From NCBI GenBank assembly GCA_022432975.1, contig CM039509.1:8309043-8373042 (forward strand): a DNA stretch of 64,000 nucleotides, in the 5' to 3' direction. The stretch is from Begonia masoniana. Taxonomy: Eukaryota > Streptophyta > Magnoliopsida > Cucurbitales > Begoniaceae. Position 1 is the first letter of the stretch. Each line of letters opens with the position of its first letter. Below are positions 46,431 to 58,869 of this stretch, piece by piece. The notes under the pieces are model-generated. The model saw only the letters and a program-made list of their open reading frames with translations. It had not been told where the DNA came from and did not search any database. The translations under genes were made by a program, and so were the position numbers.

Positions 46431-46841
46431 TTTATTTTTTTTTAATTTTTAATTTTTTTTTTCCTTTGCAAATTTCATGCACAGATAATTGAAAACTTGA
46501 AATCGTTCGATACCCTTCGAAGAATCAAACCTTGATTTTCTAAAATCGTTTCAACCTGAAGCTCTGATACCAGTTGTTAGGATTAGATGCCCTAATCCAC
46601 CTATAACGAACGATCGAAAAATCGAAAAAAAGAAAAACAAAAAAATAATGGACACTAAATTTTACGTGGAAACCCTAGAAAGGAAAAAACCACGGGTAGA
46701 GAAGAAAATCACTAATATCAAATTCGGTACAATGAGTTTTGTGACTCAAGCATCAATATATAGAGAAAACGTAAAACTCTAATATTGATATATGGGCCGA
46801 ACCCGGCCCAACTAGAATTCGGGTCACACCAAATTTTAACA

Positions 46842-47222
46842 AAGATCTTTTTGGTATTAGCGACATTGACAAGTGGATTCGTCATCTTTCAAGAAATGCT
46901 ATCAGGGATTTGGTTTTGGAAATTTGGAAGGGGAAGAGGTATTCCCATCCTTCTTTGTTTGATTGCCAAATTTTGGAGAAAGAATTTCATGAATTTGAAT
47001 AGGCTTAATCTCCAAAAGGTGACTTTAGCCCAAGATAATTTTGAAAAATTGATTGCTAGCCACCCTTTGCTTGAGAGGTTGACATTGATGAGTTTTGATG
47101 GTTTCACTCATCTTAATATAGATTTGCCAAGTCTTCATTTTTTTATGTGTTGGGGGGTGTTTTTCACGACATCAATTTCAAGAATGCTTTGGATTTGGTT
47201 GAAGTTTTTGTGGCTTTATATG
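46842..47222 (+). pseudogene. F-box/FBD/LRR gene fragment, part 1
   Basis: Plus-strand pieces encode SDIDKWIRHLSRNAIRDLVLEIWKG, then NLQKVTLAQDNFEKLIASHPLLERLTLMSFDGFTHLNIDLPSL. This is the LRR region of At1g13570-like F-box proteins, which act as substrate receptors of SCF ubiquitin ligases. The F-box itself is missing and the frame shifts at least twice (after about 46975 and after about 47140). It is interrupted at 47222 by a solo LTR and resumes at 49375. Confidence 0.72.
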
Positions 47223-49369
47223 TGTAACATTCCAAAAATTATCCATAAATCAAGGAAACAAATCGAACCCTAAATTGCATTCAATAAGTAAATCCCCCAA
47301 TTTAGGCAACAAAACCCTAATTTCAGAAATTAGTCTGGAATTTCTAACACAAAATTAGAAATTTATTTCCAAACAACCCTAATCTTTGATGTATCACAGC
47401 TGAAGAATATGGAAAATATTTTATTTATGTCAAACCTCGATACACAAACATTAAGTAAACAAACACAAAGAAGATTCATTCATAAAATGGTCGATGAATC
47501 TGATGGTCAGATTCGTATCAAATTTTCTAAGAAAAGTTTTGGAAAACTCTTCCTATAGATTGAAGTGAGCTGTGATGAAGAAAATCACAACAATCTTTCT
47601 CGTTCTGGAAACCAGTGAGAATCGAGCAAATGCTTACCTCGTAGAACCGCTGCAACCGATAATCGCCGTACGCGACCTCCGACCACCGCGGGTTGACAGA
47701 CTCCGGCGAACGCCTCTGAGGAAGCTGCTGCCCTGCTCTGATCGCCGAACATTCCTCCGGCAATAATCTCTCCCTCGGCCGAGCGATTTCTCCGACAGAA
47801 TCCTTCTCTCGGCTGAGCTTCGTTTTCTGTTACGAACCACGATCAAGCGCGCGAATCTCCCCTCTCAGCCGAATCGTTCTTCGCGTAAGATTCTCGTTCT
47901 CGCTCTCTCTCGTTCTCGCTCTCACTCATCCTCTCTCTGTTTCGCACACTCCCTCTCTCTCGCAGGCGCTCGCACGAGGAAGAAAACAAGAGAACCGATT
48001 TTGTTAAGGGTTCTGAACCGAACCAAACATCAAGGCCGAACCAGACCATTTAATTAACTTTGGAAGTTGAACCGGACTAGCAAACCAAACCGGCCCAATT
48101 GACCGAACCGGCCCAAACCCAAAATTATTCAACTGAATATTTTGGATTGTTAAGGACGCCCAAGTCAATCCGAAAATCCAATGCTTGGATTTTATTGGTA
48201 AAGAATTTCTACCCTAATTGTTTTTTAAAAAAAGATTATTTTGGGGATAAACGAAGAAGTTTAAATATCTCTAATTTTTAGGCAAAGAAGAGCTATTTGA
48301 CGCTTAGGAAAAATAATTAAAATCTTATTCCCTAATTGCTCGGAATCCAGGTAAGTGAAAGTATCACGTTTTTCAATGTTTTGGCTTTGGCCCTACATCA
48401 CAAAATCTAAATTTTTATTACAGCTTTATTTTATGTTTCTGTTATTTGAGTTTTAGATATTGAGATAAAATTGTTAAAAAGATAAAATTTGATAGGACAT
48501 TTGTATGTGTATGAAAACGATGGAATTGACGAAAAGTATGTAATATTTGATCGACGGTTGGAACAAGTTCTAACTAGAGGTGATAGTTGGAACAAGTTCC
48601 AATTAGATGTGATATTTGACCGACAGTTGGAACGAGTTCTAACTAGAGGTGATGGTTAGAACAAGTTCTAACTAGATGTAATATTTGGCCGAAGGTTGGA
48701 ACAAGTTCTAACTAGAGGCGATGTTTGACCGAAAGTTGGAACAAGTTCTAACTAGAGGTGAGGTTTGACCGAAGGTTGGAACAAGTTCTAACTAGAATGT
48801 AATTGATAAGGCAGGATTCGGGAAAAAGTAAATGTTGACACTTGCACATATTTTCGCTTACTGAGTTTTTTTTTTTTCCTCATAATATTTAATTTTGTGA
48901 TGTAGGTGAGTTTTTATCTGAGGAAAAACTAGCTGTGCTCGAGAACCCTCCAGAGGCAGGCGAGTATACAGAGGAGGATGTCGTCGTCGGTTTTGAATAA
49001 AAATTTAAAGTTATGCTTTTATTGATTTAAAAAGATATTTTATAATTAGTTGCATTTAAATTTATTTTATTTTAAGTTGGGATAATTTATCAACAGTTGA
49101 ATTTTTATTAATTACGCTATTGTTTTTAAAATATTTAATGAATGAAATTTTATTTAATATTTGTTTAGCATTTAATGTTCTAAACACTTATTGATATTAA
49201 TTTCAAGGTTTCTGCTTATTAAATAATTTTTGTATTTTCAATAATTTTGAATTAAGAAAATTAGGGTTTTATAACGATCCAATTTAACCTAATTTGCAAA
49301 TCAATTTGGGAAAAACTTTTAGGGTTTTCAAATTGGGGAAAATTCAAATTAAATTTTGGGGTCGTTACA
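47223..49369. mobile_element. Solo gypsy LTR (2.15 kb), TSD ATATG
   Basis: Ends TGTAACATTCC and GGTCGTTACA, flanked by the identical ATATG (47218-47222 and 49370-49374). The insertion lies in the F-box relic. It holds a minisatellite of about 40 bp (48549-48800) built on GTTGGAACAAGTTCTAACTAG, and a CT/GA-rich stretch near 47880-47970. I could not settle its orientation. Confidence 0.92.
48549..48800. repeat. Minisatellite (about 40-bp unit) in the solo LTR
   Basis: Six to seven copies of GGAACAAGTTCTAACTAGA with variable GGTGATGTTTGACCGAAG-like spacers. GAACAAGTTC is itself nearly palindromic. Confidence 0.8.
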
Positions 49370-49374
49370 ATATG

Positions 49375-49440
49375 CAAATATGGAGAATGACTTGAACCGA
49401 AAGAGTGTACACTGAAAAGGAGATTGACAAAGAAGCTCTT
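49375..49440 (+). pseudogene. F-box/FBD/LRR gene fragment, part 2
   Basis: Continues the sequence broken at 47222: the plus strand reads NMENDLNR, the position where related proteins have a VNVENDQR-like stretch. A stop follows quickly and tandem repeats begin. Confidence 0.6.
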
Positions 49441-49449
49441 AAGAATCTA

Positions 49450-49765
49450 AGTGTTTGAATTGAAAAACACTCATAGTTCAGTGTTTGAATTGTATAATTT
49501 TTAACGTTTATTTAACAGACTAGTTCGATTTGCTAATAGTGTATAGTTTGATGTTTGAATTGACGAAAAAAACTGTTCAGTGTTTGAATTGAAAAAAACT
49601 CATAGTTCAGTGTTTGAATTGTATAACTTTTACCGTTCATTTAACACACTAGTTCGATTTACTAACGATGCATAATTTGATGTTTGAATTGAAAAACACT
49701 CATATTTCAGTGTTTGAATTGTATAATTGTAACATTCATTTAACATACTAGTTCGATTTGTTAAC
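49450..49765. repeat. Imperfect tandem repeat (about 100-130 bp unit, three copies)
   Basis: Each copy contains GTTCAGTGTTTGAATTGTATAA, a TTTAAC-CACTAGTTCGATTTG block and TGATGTTTGAATTGA (written here as separate words). Copies start near 49480, 49610 and 49710. Confidence 0.75.
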
Positions 49766-49767
49766 TG

Positions 49768-51635
49768 TGTAGCGACCCTTACCCGTATCCTAATTTTTCC
49801 GTATTATTGTTTTTTTTTTTCTATCCTTATAAACTTCGTATCGATTGAGCGGAATTTAAATCAGAGACTAAATCGCTAAAAATCATTCGTAACTATTTTA
49901 AAACCAATTAAATCTATTTATAAATAAAAACTATAGAAAACAAATTTTATTAAAACCATAAATCAATTAAAACATTGGCGAGGGGCAAAAACGTCAAGGC
50001 TGAGGAAAATCAAAGGGGCGATCGATCGCCAGATAACAAAACTGAGGAGCGATCGATTGCCCTATTTTAAGCGATCGATCGCCCATCGACGATCACACTT
50101 CCCCAGCGATCGCCTCCACCAGGCGATCACCACATAAAGAGGGGCGATCGATCGCCCCATTCCAGGCGACCGATCGCCAGGCTCCCTGGAATTTTTCCAG
50201 GGAGCACGCCTCCCACTTCTTCCTTTCTTATTTCTTCTTCCCTGCATACCTACCTAAACACAACACCATTTTTCTTCCTCAATTACTACCAACACCACAT
50301 ACAATTCACAATGCAATTTGACATCAAACCACCCAAAACTCCTACATCCATCATAATCTCGCTTAAAACCGACTCGAGACGCATTTAACACGAAATACGT
50401 TTTCACGAAAATGAACTGCGTGGATCCGTTTAAAAACTAAACAATCCCCTATAAAATTTGACAACCAAGCAGTTCTGTAACATCAAATTCGCAATATTTA
50501 CAAAACACATTATAAACAAATCTATCAAAATCATCAAAACATCTTTTATCCACTAACCAGAACCAAACATCCTAATATGTTCGACTATACAATTTTTCCT
50601 ACGTTTCTATCAATTAAATCTCCAAAACTTTTACCTACATCCCCACGGGTCAAAAGGAGCGTTGACTGCCCAGCGCACTTTCACGGGCCATCCTCCGTCA
50701 ACTGCATCGTTCCTCGGGTGGAGGGATCTCATCCTCACATGTTTCGAAATCACCTATACCATAAAGACACCTATGAGAATAAATCTCAGTAAATTCTACG
50801 TACGTGACAATGCATGAACATGTATATGCAATTTTCATAAACTTTCGTGCATTCATTACATTCATCAGTTTGTGTTAGTCGTCACATTTCAGTTGTCTTA
50901 GTCATCTCATTTCAGTCGTCTCGTTTTAGTCGTCTTATTTTTGTCGTCTCATTAAGTCATCACATTTCATTTCCTTTCGTGAACTTCATGCATAAATCCA
51001 TTTTCGTGACATTTGTAAAACGATGATGCATGATAATGAAAGCATAATATAAACATACAACGTGCGTACCATCAAAACAATACAAACACAACCTATAAAA
51101 CAACTAACCCTAAACTACCCAACCAAAGTATATAAGCACAATTATCACCAAATAATCCTCAACATCAAAACTCGACTTATGGTGTAGGCCAATCGGCCAC
51201 AGTAAGTCACGAGAACTTACCTGTCGTCCTTAGCGCACTTAGCTCAGTCCACGAGCGTCGTTCACCTAAAACATTTCACAATGCCCAATGTTAACATCGA
51301 TCCTAAACCATGAAATTTCATAAACTAACGGAACTCTTAACTAAAGGAAATTTCCTAAAATTTTAATAAATCTCACTCGGGCATTTCATCGAGTATCTTA
51401 CGCTCACAAATACTAAACCTCCATTAATGGAGATTCCTAAAGCTCCAAATACCCGAAAATTGCAATCTAAGGATGCATAACGCCTAACTACGTCCAATAA
51501 CCACCATTACGTCAATTAGAGACATATCTAAGCTAAACCTACCGATTTCAAACCTCAATCCCCGTTTTTTAACGAAAACCCTAAACGAACCCTAATTGTT
51601 TAAGCCCTAAAAACCGAAATCTAACATCCGAAAAG
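49768..51635 (-). repeat. Truncated gypsy LTR related to 5582-7961
   Basis: Starts TGTAGCGACCC and follows the same order as the chromovirus LTR: a CGATCGATCG cluster (about 50018-50185), a CCCACGGGTC/CACGGGCCATCC block, then ACCTAAAACATTTCACA. It breaks off near 51635 (equivalent to about 7540 in the other LTR), where copia copy B starts. A CGTCTCATTT micro-repeat cluster lies at 50873-50965. Confidence 0.8.
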
Positions 51636-52943
51636 CATGGAGTCTCATGCTAATCATGAAGGAAAATATCTGGGTGATGCTACATTGTACAGGCAATTGG
51701 TAGGAAGTCTCGTATATTTAACTTTAACATGACCACATATTTCTTTTGCAGATGGTGTGATGAGTCGCTACATGCAAAATCCGAAGAAGCCTCATTTGAA
51801 AGCAATTTGACGAATACTGAGATATGTGAAGAGTGCACTTGGATGTAGTATTATATACAAGAAAGCTAGTTGGCTATGATGATGCTGACTATGCAGGTGA
51901 TCATGATACTCGATGTTCAACTACTGGGTATGCTTTTATGCTTGGGTGTGGAGCAATTTCTTGGTGTAGCAAAAAACAACTAACAGTGTCTTTGTCAACC
52001 ACAAAGCGGAGTATCGAGCGGCGGCAATGGCAACTCAATAAAACACTTGGCTTACGCAATTATTAAAGGACTTGCATCAGTCATCAAAGTATGACACTCT
52101 TTTATATTGCATAACTTTTCGATAATATATTTGAAAACATATGGAGATGCATTACCATTTATTAGAAAAAAAGTTTTGCGAGAAGAAATTGCATTGAAGC
52201 ATGTTAAAACAGAAGACCAAGCTGCAGATTTATTTACAAAAGGCTTTCGTGACAACAAGTTTGAAAGTTTCTGTCATCAACTAGGTATGGTGAAGAGAAT
52301 GGAAGCCAGGGTTGAGGGGAGTGTTAAAATTGCAACACCAGCACATGGCGTTGATATTTTAAACCTAGCCTTTAACTGTTCAAAGTTACTTCTCCTATTT
52401 TCTAGTGTTTTTTTTAGTCAATTCATAAAACAAGAGTGATTTTGCAACACTTGTTTTTTGAATAATTTAACTATTAAGATTATTTTGGGTGGATTGCAAT
52501 TTAGGCTCTGATTTTAGGAGTCATTTTGTTGCGAACACTCTCGAATTTGTTTGAACAAAATAAACCTTAATCATTTTACTATCAGCCAACATGTCATTGT
52601 CGTTATTTAATCTTTTAAAACCTTCAAGTAGAATGCATATTACAGACTCACTTCTAGATTCGATAGAAAACTACGTGCTTCATTCTCTAGTTAAATATAG
52701 AAGAAAGTCCACTCTTAACTTTTCACTTGAAGAAAAGTTTAACAATTTTACCATTTCCAAGCCAAATTGAAACTCTGAAATCAAATTAGGCGACTCAAAA
52801 AATGCATATATTACTCAGAAATACCAAAGATTTTACAATAAAATCGACCCCCTTAATTTATTATCTCTGAAAATTAGCTGACCTAAAAGAAGAACGGTGA
52901 TGCCAATATCCACGTGGCAGTACTGGGACAGCGCTGTCACGTC
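51636..52943 (+). pseudogene. Ty1/copia 3' fragment (copy B)
   Basis: Begins ATGGAGTCTCATGC and matches copy A from 41439 on: RNase H region, the C-terminal DQAADLFTKGFRDNKFE block, polypurine tract and LTR (from 52322). It lacks the solo LTR present in copy A and is shorter in the LTR. Stops and shifts remain. Confidence 0.8.
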
Positions 52944-54010
52944 GGTAGCATGAATGCTAGTAATTGATTGGTCGCTACTCTTACCTAATATCAACAACCC
53001 TACCTTCTGAGACTGCCTGTGACACTCTTCTTGGTCAACGTGTCATTCAACCATTGTTTATTATTATTTATTAAAGTAAAGTAACACGATTATGCGTAGT
53101 CCATGATCGTAATTAAATTAAAAAAAATACAACATTATTATATAAAAAAAAAACTAAGTTGACGTTGAGTTTGAGTATAACACATGCATGATTATTTTTG
53201 TCATTGTTTAAAACAATTAATTAATTAATTAATTAATCTCTGATTAAAGTTAATCACACGAGCAAAGATGGAGGCAAATGGAAATATTGAACAATTTTTT
53301 CATTAAAAAAAAAAGGATGCACATGCAGCTACCTCTTTCTGTCACGTTCAAGTATTATAATAAATACTAAATTCGAGTTAGATCACGTAGAAAAGCACGT
53401 ATAATACTCTATATATATGGTAATTGCAAAATGTACTGTGCACTTTGATTTTGATGATTAATTTCTATTATCTGTCCGTAATTTTTTACTTGTTAGGTTC
53501 TTTCATGTAAAATTTTCCACTTAATAAGACTTTTTTTTTACGTTTTTTTATTATGTTACACCAAGCAGTACACTATTATCCGTTTTAGATTGAGGGTTGC
53601 ACGAATTTCCTCTTGGAGTTTTGGGTCCAACAAGCTTTCACAAGGATAAATCATCACAAAATTTAGTACACACATGTTGAATTTAACATATAAATTAATA
53701 ACAATCTTCAAATTATTGGTAAGTAAAAGGTGGAGACTGAATTTGTTATTGATTTCAAAGGTTAGAGTTTAAATTAGATTTTTCACTAAGTAATCGAACT
53801 ATTTGTGCTAAATAAACTACATATGAAAGATGTAACAAAATATATGATTATAATATAAAGTTAGATGGAATATTTAACGTGAAGCAATAAACAACTCCCA
53901 CAGTCTTCCTCTTCTTCGGGCCTCACACCAAATGATGACCTGAAAAAAATGGGTTGAATTTGATTTGCATGTGATCAAAACCACCCTCCACAAGCAAGCA
54001 AAAACCCAGC
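52944..54010. other. Intergenic region upstream of the receptor kinase
   Basis: A/T-rich, no gene seen. An (AATT)n-like stretch lies at 53216-53237. The kinase promoter probably lies in the last few hundred bases. Confidence 0.5.
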
Positions 54011-54549
54011 TCACTTTCATCATTCCCATAATCATTTTCAATGATCCAGTTGGAGAATTCCTACTCCAACTACTTATTCTGTCCCAGAGTACACAGCCAT
54101 TTTTTGGGTTTGATTCTGTTTCTTGTTTTCCCCTGATTTCTTCTTCTGGGTTTTGCTCTCCGTGCTGTTCTTCGCATTATCGGAGCTGGGTTTCTGCAGT
54201 TTTGTTCTGGAAAGTGGATCCTAAGAGTTTGAAGTGAGGTAATTCAAATTTTTTGTCTCTGTTCTTGTTCAATTGTTTTTGTTTATCAATCAATGGTTTC
54301 TTACTGAAATTAGTAGTTGTTTGGATTTTCTCACTCTTTCATTTATTTCACATCATTTTCTGGGAGGCTAAAATTTATAGTTGATAGTTAAAGCTAAGTT
54401 GTTTAACAACGACTGGAATTTTGAGGAACCGAATTATCGTAGAAATGCTCTTAATCTCCAAGTACTGATTCTTCTTTTTCTTCGCTCCCTGTCTATATTC
54501 ATGAAGAATCTGAAGAAATTTTCAGTTTGGTTGAACGGGTGGACGGAAA
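54010..54549 (+). other. 5' leader with probable leader intron of the receptor kinase
   Basis: The region to 54238 reads like a transcribed leader and is duplicated at about 39650-39763. A donor GAG|GTAATT (54239) and an acceptor ATTTTCAG (ending 54525) would remove about 287 bp, leaving a short leader before the ATG at 54550. This is inferred from splice-site appearance only. Confidence 0.5.
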
Positions 54550-56729
54550 ATGAGCATAAGAAGAAATTTCTTGTTCATTTTCTCTGCAATTTTCTTGACT
54601 CCGGTGATTTTTTCGCCGGTGATCGGCCAGCGATTGAGGATAGGGAGGCTTTAATCGATTTTTTCAACAACATGACTCATTCACGCTTGCTCAATTGGGA
54701 TGTGAGTACTTCCCCTTGCAGAAATTGGACAGGAGTGTACTGTAACGTCGATGAATCTAGAGTGATAGCCGTCCGATTACCCGGATTCGGCTTCCACGGT
54801 CCGATCCCGACGAACACTCTTAGCCGTTTATCTGAACTTCAGATTTTAAGCTTCAGATCAAATGATATAACAGGGCCTTTTCCTTCAGATTTTTCCAAGC
54901 TAAAAAACTTGAATGGACTTTATTTGCAACACAACAAGTTTTCAGGTCCATTGCCTTCTGATTTCTCAGTTTGGAAGAATCTCACTGTCATTGATCTCTC
55001 CAACAATGCTTTCAATGGCAGCATTCCCTCTTCGATTCTCAATCTAACCCACCTCACGGCTTTGAATCTCGCAAACAACTCGCTCTCCGGCGAAATTCCC
55101 GACCTCGATATTCCCAGTTTGCAGCATCTAGATTTGTCTACCAACAATCTTTCTGGGAGAGTTCCTAAATCTTTACAAAGATTTCCAAGTTGGGTTTTCT
55201 CAGGAAACAATCTCACACCAGAAATTTCTCTTCCTCCTGCATATCCAATTCTGCCACCAAATTCACAGCCATCCAACAAGGGAAAAGGCATTAGCAACGC
55301 AGCTCTATTGGGTATTTTAATCGGAGGCCTGGCTCTAATTTTTTCTGCAGTTGCTGTTATTATGGCTGTTTGTTGGTCAGCTGGAGGAAAAATAAACAAG
55401 ACTCCATCAAAGGCCAAGAAGAAAGAAATTTCTGTGAAGAACAGAACTCCTGAGATTCAAAACAAGGATGGCACTCTCAAATTCTTAAATGATTGCAGTT
55501 TTTCGTTCGATCTAGAGGATTTGTTGAGAGCTTCTGCCGAGGTTTTAGGTAAAGGAACGTTTGGAACCACGTACAAGGCGGCTCTGGACGACGGAACAAC
55601 CGTGGTGGTGAAGAGATTGAAAGAAGTAAGTGTCACAAAGAAGGAGTTTGAACAGAATATGGAGGTTTTTGGAAGTATTAAGCATGAAAATGTGGCTGCT
55701 CTGAAAGCGTTTTACTATTCGAAAGACGAGAAACTTGTCGTTTACGATTATTACGGCCAAGGAAGCGTATCAGCAATGTTACATGGTATTTCAATCAAAT
55801 TTCTGACTAATCTATGAATTTCTGAGTTTCAATTTAGCCTGGATAAAGCATAATATAGATAGTAATGTTTAAACTTATTTACAAATTAGAAGTTAAACTA
55901 TTTTTAACGCCTAATCTGTAAACTCCCAACGTAAGAGTCTAAATTGCACTTTATTCGATTAGTTTGATGAGTGAAAAGGTATTGACAAGTTCTTTTACGA
56001 TGAGATTTTGCAGGTAAACGAGAGGATGGAGGGACGTTAATCGACTGGGATACTCGTCTACGAGTTGCTATAGGTGCAGCCAGAGGCATTGCTCACATAC
56101 ACTCGGAGAAAGATGGTAAACTCGTTCATGGCAACATAAAAGCCTCGAACACTTTCCTTAACGTAAAAGGCTTCGGTTGTGTTAGTGATGCAGGCATGTC
56201 GACGCTGATGAACCCCCTCCCTGCACCTGCGTCGAGGATGTTGGGGTATCGATCTCCGGAACTGACGGATGTGCGGAAAGCATCACAGCCGTCTGATGTG
56301 TATAGTTTCGGGGTTTTGGTGTTGGAGCTTCTCACCGGAAAGTCGCCGGTGCATGCGAGAGGGGGTGAAGAGATTGTTCATTTAGTGAGGTGGGTGAATT
56401 CTGTGGTGAGAGAAGAGTGGACTGCTGAGGTTTTCGACGTGGAGCTTTTGAAGTATTCTAACATAGAGGAAGAGATGGTGGCTATGCTGCAAATTGGACT
56501 TTCTTGCGTGGCTAAAATGCCCGAGCAGAGGCCGAAAATGGCGGATGTTTTGGCGAAGATCGAGCAAGTCCGTCAATTGAATGGTGATTTGTCAAAATCT
56601 GAAGATTCGAACTCCGTCACGTCGGGTGTTCGAGATCGGATCTGCCTCGAATTATCGTTGAGGTTCATTGAAATGTTTTCCTGTTTGTTCCTGACTTTGA
56701 AATTGGAAAAAAAAAAATGTGGAATTTGA
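54550..56729 (+). CDS. Atypical (probably kinase-dead) LRR receptor-like kinase, At4g23740 type
   Basis: Two coding exons: 54550-55785 and 56014-56729 (GT-AG intron 55786-56013), about 650 residues if read as one frame. Domains: signal peptide, LRR N-terminal cap (LLNWDVSTSPCRNWTGVYC), about five LRRs (LDLSTNNLSGRVP), transmembrane helix (AALLGILIGGLALIFSAVAV), and kinase domain (LRASAEVLGKGTFGTTYKA). The catalytic HRD reads HGN and DFG reads DAG, so phosphotransfer is unlikely. The family acts at the plasma membrane as signalling scaffolds. Start choice: the ATG at 54550 opens a classic signal peptide (MSIRRNFLFIFSAIF) but in a different frame from the rest. One T seems to be missing in the T6 run at 54608-54613. 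The ATG at 54501 is in frame but gives no signal peptide and lies in a likely 5'-leader intron (about 54239-54525). The last 20-25 residues are atypical. Confidence 0.85.
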
Positions 56730-56926
56730 TTGGTTTTAGTTATGGTCAAAAGACATGAAAAGAGGAAATAAACTCTTAACAGCTCTCTTTCTCTCACTCA
56801 AATCAACATCTTTTTCAGGTGACAAACTTAGAAATGTTCTTACAATAACCTCAAACACAAACAACAAACTACAGAGACAATCAAACATCAGAGGAAATGT
56901 TTGTTCTCCCGGGATTACCCATAACG

Positions 56927-58869
56927 TCAAATCCGCACAATTCTCGTTTTGACACCGTCTGTAATTCAGGAGGAGGAACTGATATTAGAAGAGGGTGGCA
57001 TAGACCATGAGTTAAAAAAAATGCAAAGATTGTATCACTTTACCTTCCACTTCTTGGAATATTACTTCTTTCTCCAATTCAGCTGCTGCATGATATTTGA
57101 ATCTTGAAGAGAAGGATCATAAGCATTTAGCACTAATCACTTTCAGAATAGTTCAACTTTTTTACAAGATTGAATGTTCCCTCATATACCATGTGGATAT
57201 AAGCTTCTCTTATACTACTTGCCAAACATACCACACTTAAATCTTATCCTTTAAGAACTTAATTGTCTGCTGAAGAAAATGAACTTCATTCATAAAAAAG
57301 AATCAGATTATAGCACAATTTAGATCCTAACTCACGTCTATATCACAAATTTCATTTATGAGGTGTTTAAACCCGATATCTATTCACTCCAGCAATTTCT
57401 AACCCCATTTTGAACTCTGTTGATCTCATATCTGTTGATTTAGAACTCTATTGTTTGGACAATAGAGTTCTAGATCGGGTTAAAAAAACTCATCAAAGGA
57501 AAAAAAGTGGCATACACGCATGGATTTAACGAATAGATTGATCGCAAAGTCTAATTGCTAACTGCTAAAACTCATACTCAAGTAAAGGATGACAAGAGAA
57601 TGTACGACAATGAATCTACTATGCAAAGAATCTACGGAAAAAATCTATATTACCTATTGGAGAAAGCCACCTCAAGTTCGTAGTTGGATGCACTCTTAGT
57701 AGCTTCGACTAAGACAGTAACCACCTCAGTTTTTCGGGTAGAAGCCATCAGTAAATCGTACTCGGTGGGAATGATAATAGCAAAGAAATTATCATTTAGT
57801 TCACTTAAACACATTTTATCAACAGCTGCAAGCGCTATTCTCCTCTTAAGTGCATCACACTCGGGGTCAACAACATATATGGCGAAGTCTGTAATTAATA
57901 AAATGCGCCTCTTCATCTTCCCGGAAGCAGTGAATTTCAGAACTTTATCGGCAAAAAGAACTTGAGTGTCGCCTGCATGGAGAAGAAATATAGATTTGAT
58001 TTTGTCTCTGTAGACAATGTTCTATCTGTTTCTCAACCTCCACTCGGAAAGAGAAAGACACGAAATGCAGGGACGAAGTAGTTGTCAAGAGAAAAATGTC
58101 TTGCTTAGTTTGATGTTGAGGCAACCAAGCAATGGTTGAGTAGAATGATTTACAAGATCAAAGACAATTCAAGATGGTCAACCTCTAGGGTGAACACTTG
58201 AGCTCAAATTTATGAAAATCCTCTTCATCTAAGCTACTCCACTGCCAACATTCTGGCATCAACCTTTTCATCGTCTCCAGAATCATCCGAAGAATCCCTA
58301 AACCATCACAAACCCACGCCTACTATGAATATGCAGTCGGGAAATGCAACCAAATATGGCAGCATCCTCACAAACGTCAGGATTTAGGATGGGCTAAACC
58401 CTACTTTTCGGATAAACAATCGACAGAAATATTTCTCTGAAAGTTCTCCACAACAAGAAAGCTAATCGAAGGGCAGAGATCAAGATTTCACTCAACGATA
58501 GGCTAATTGCGCTACTGAAAATCATCCAAATTCAAGTAATAATCATACAGAGCTAGAATGTCAGAATCCAAATTATGCAGAGCTCTACGACTAACCTTGT
58601 TTCTGCAAAATTTTGAGCAGGAAGGGGTGCGAAGGCACGTCAATATAGTCGCCTTTGTAGTCTCTGTGGAGCGAAGCTTTTCGGCGTACCTTAATGCCCA
58701 TGAACGGCTCCTGTTGTTCGGTCACATTACCATCTGACCGTCTGAATTTCAGTCGCTGCACATCGCCGTCGTCCTCGAGGACCTCCGGTGAATCATCGCC
58801 GTCGTATATGGGGATCCGAGATTGAGCTTCGTTGATCTGGACCCGCCTAATGGATCTGGACCCATCCAT
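56927..58869 (-). CDS. Small protein with a myosin-I tail (TH1)-like domain
   Basis: Four minus-strand exons with consistent phases and GT-AG borders: 58869-58596, 57972-57654, 57102-57044 and 56958-56927 (684 nt, 227 residues). An acidic N-terminus leads into KASLHRDYKGDYIDV, then a stretch like the TH1 domain of class I myosins (VLFADKVLKFTASGKMKRR, ILLITDFAIYVVDPE, RRIALAAVDKMCLSEL). TH1 domains bind acidic membrane lipids. No motor domain is present, so a role is not known. It ends DGVKTRIVRI. The 3' ends of this gene and the receptor kinase converge, 197 bp apart. It faces the formyltransferase gene across a 621-bp divergent intergenic region. Confidence 0.8.

Noticed and set aside
54381..54549. 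Upstream in-frame extension of the receptor kinase
   Set aside because: It opens with TTG, gives no signal peptide, and probably lies in a leader intron; the ATG at 54550 fits the family better.
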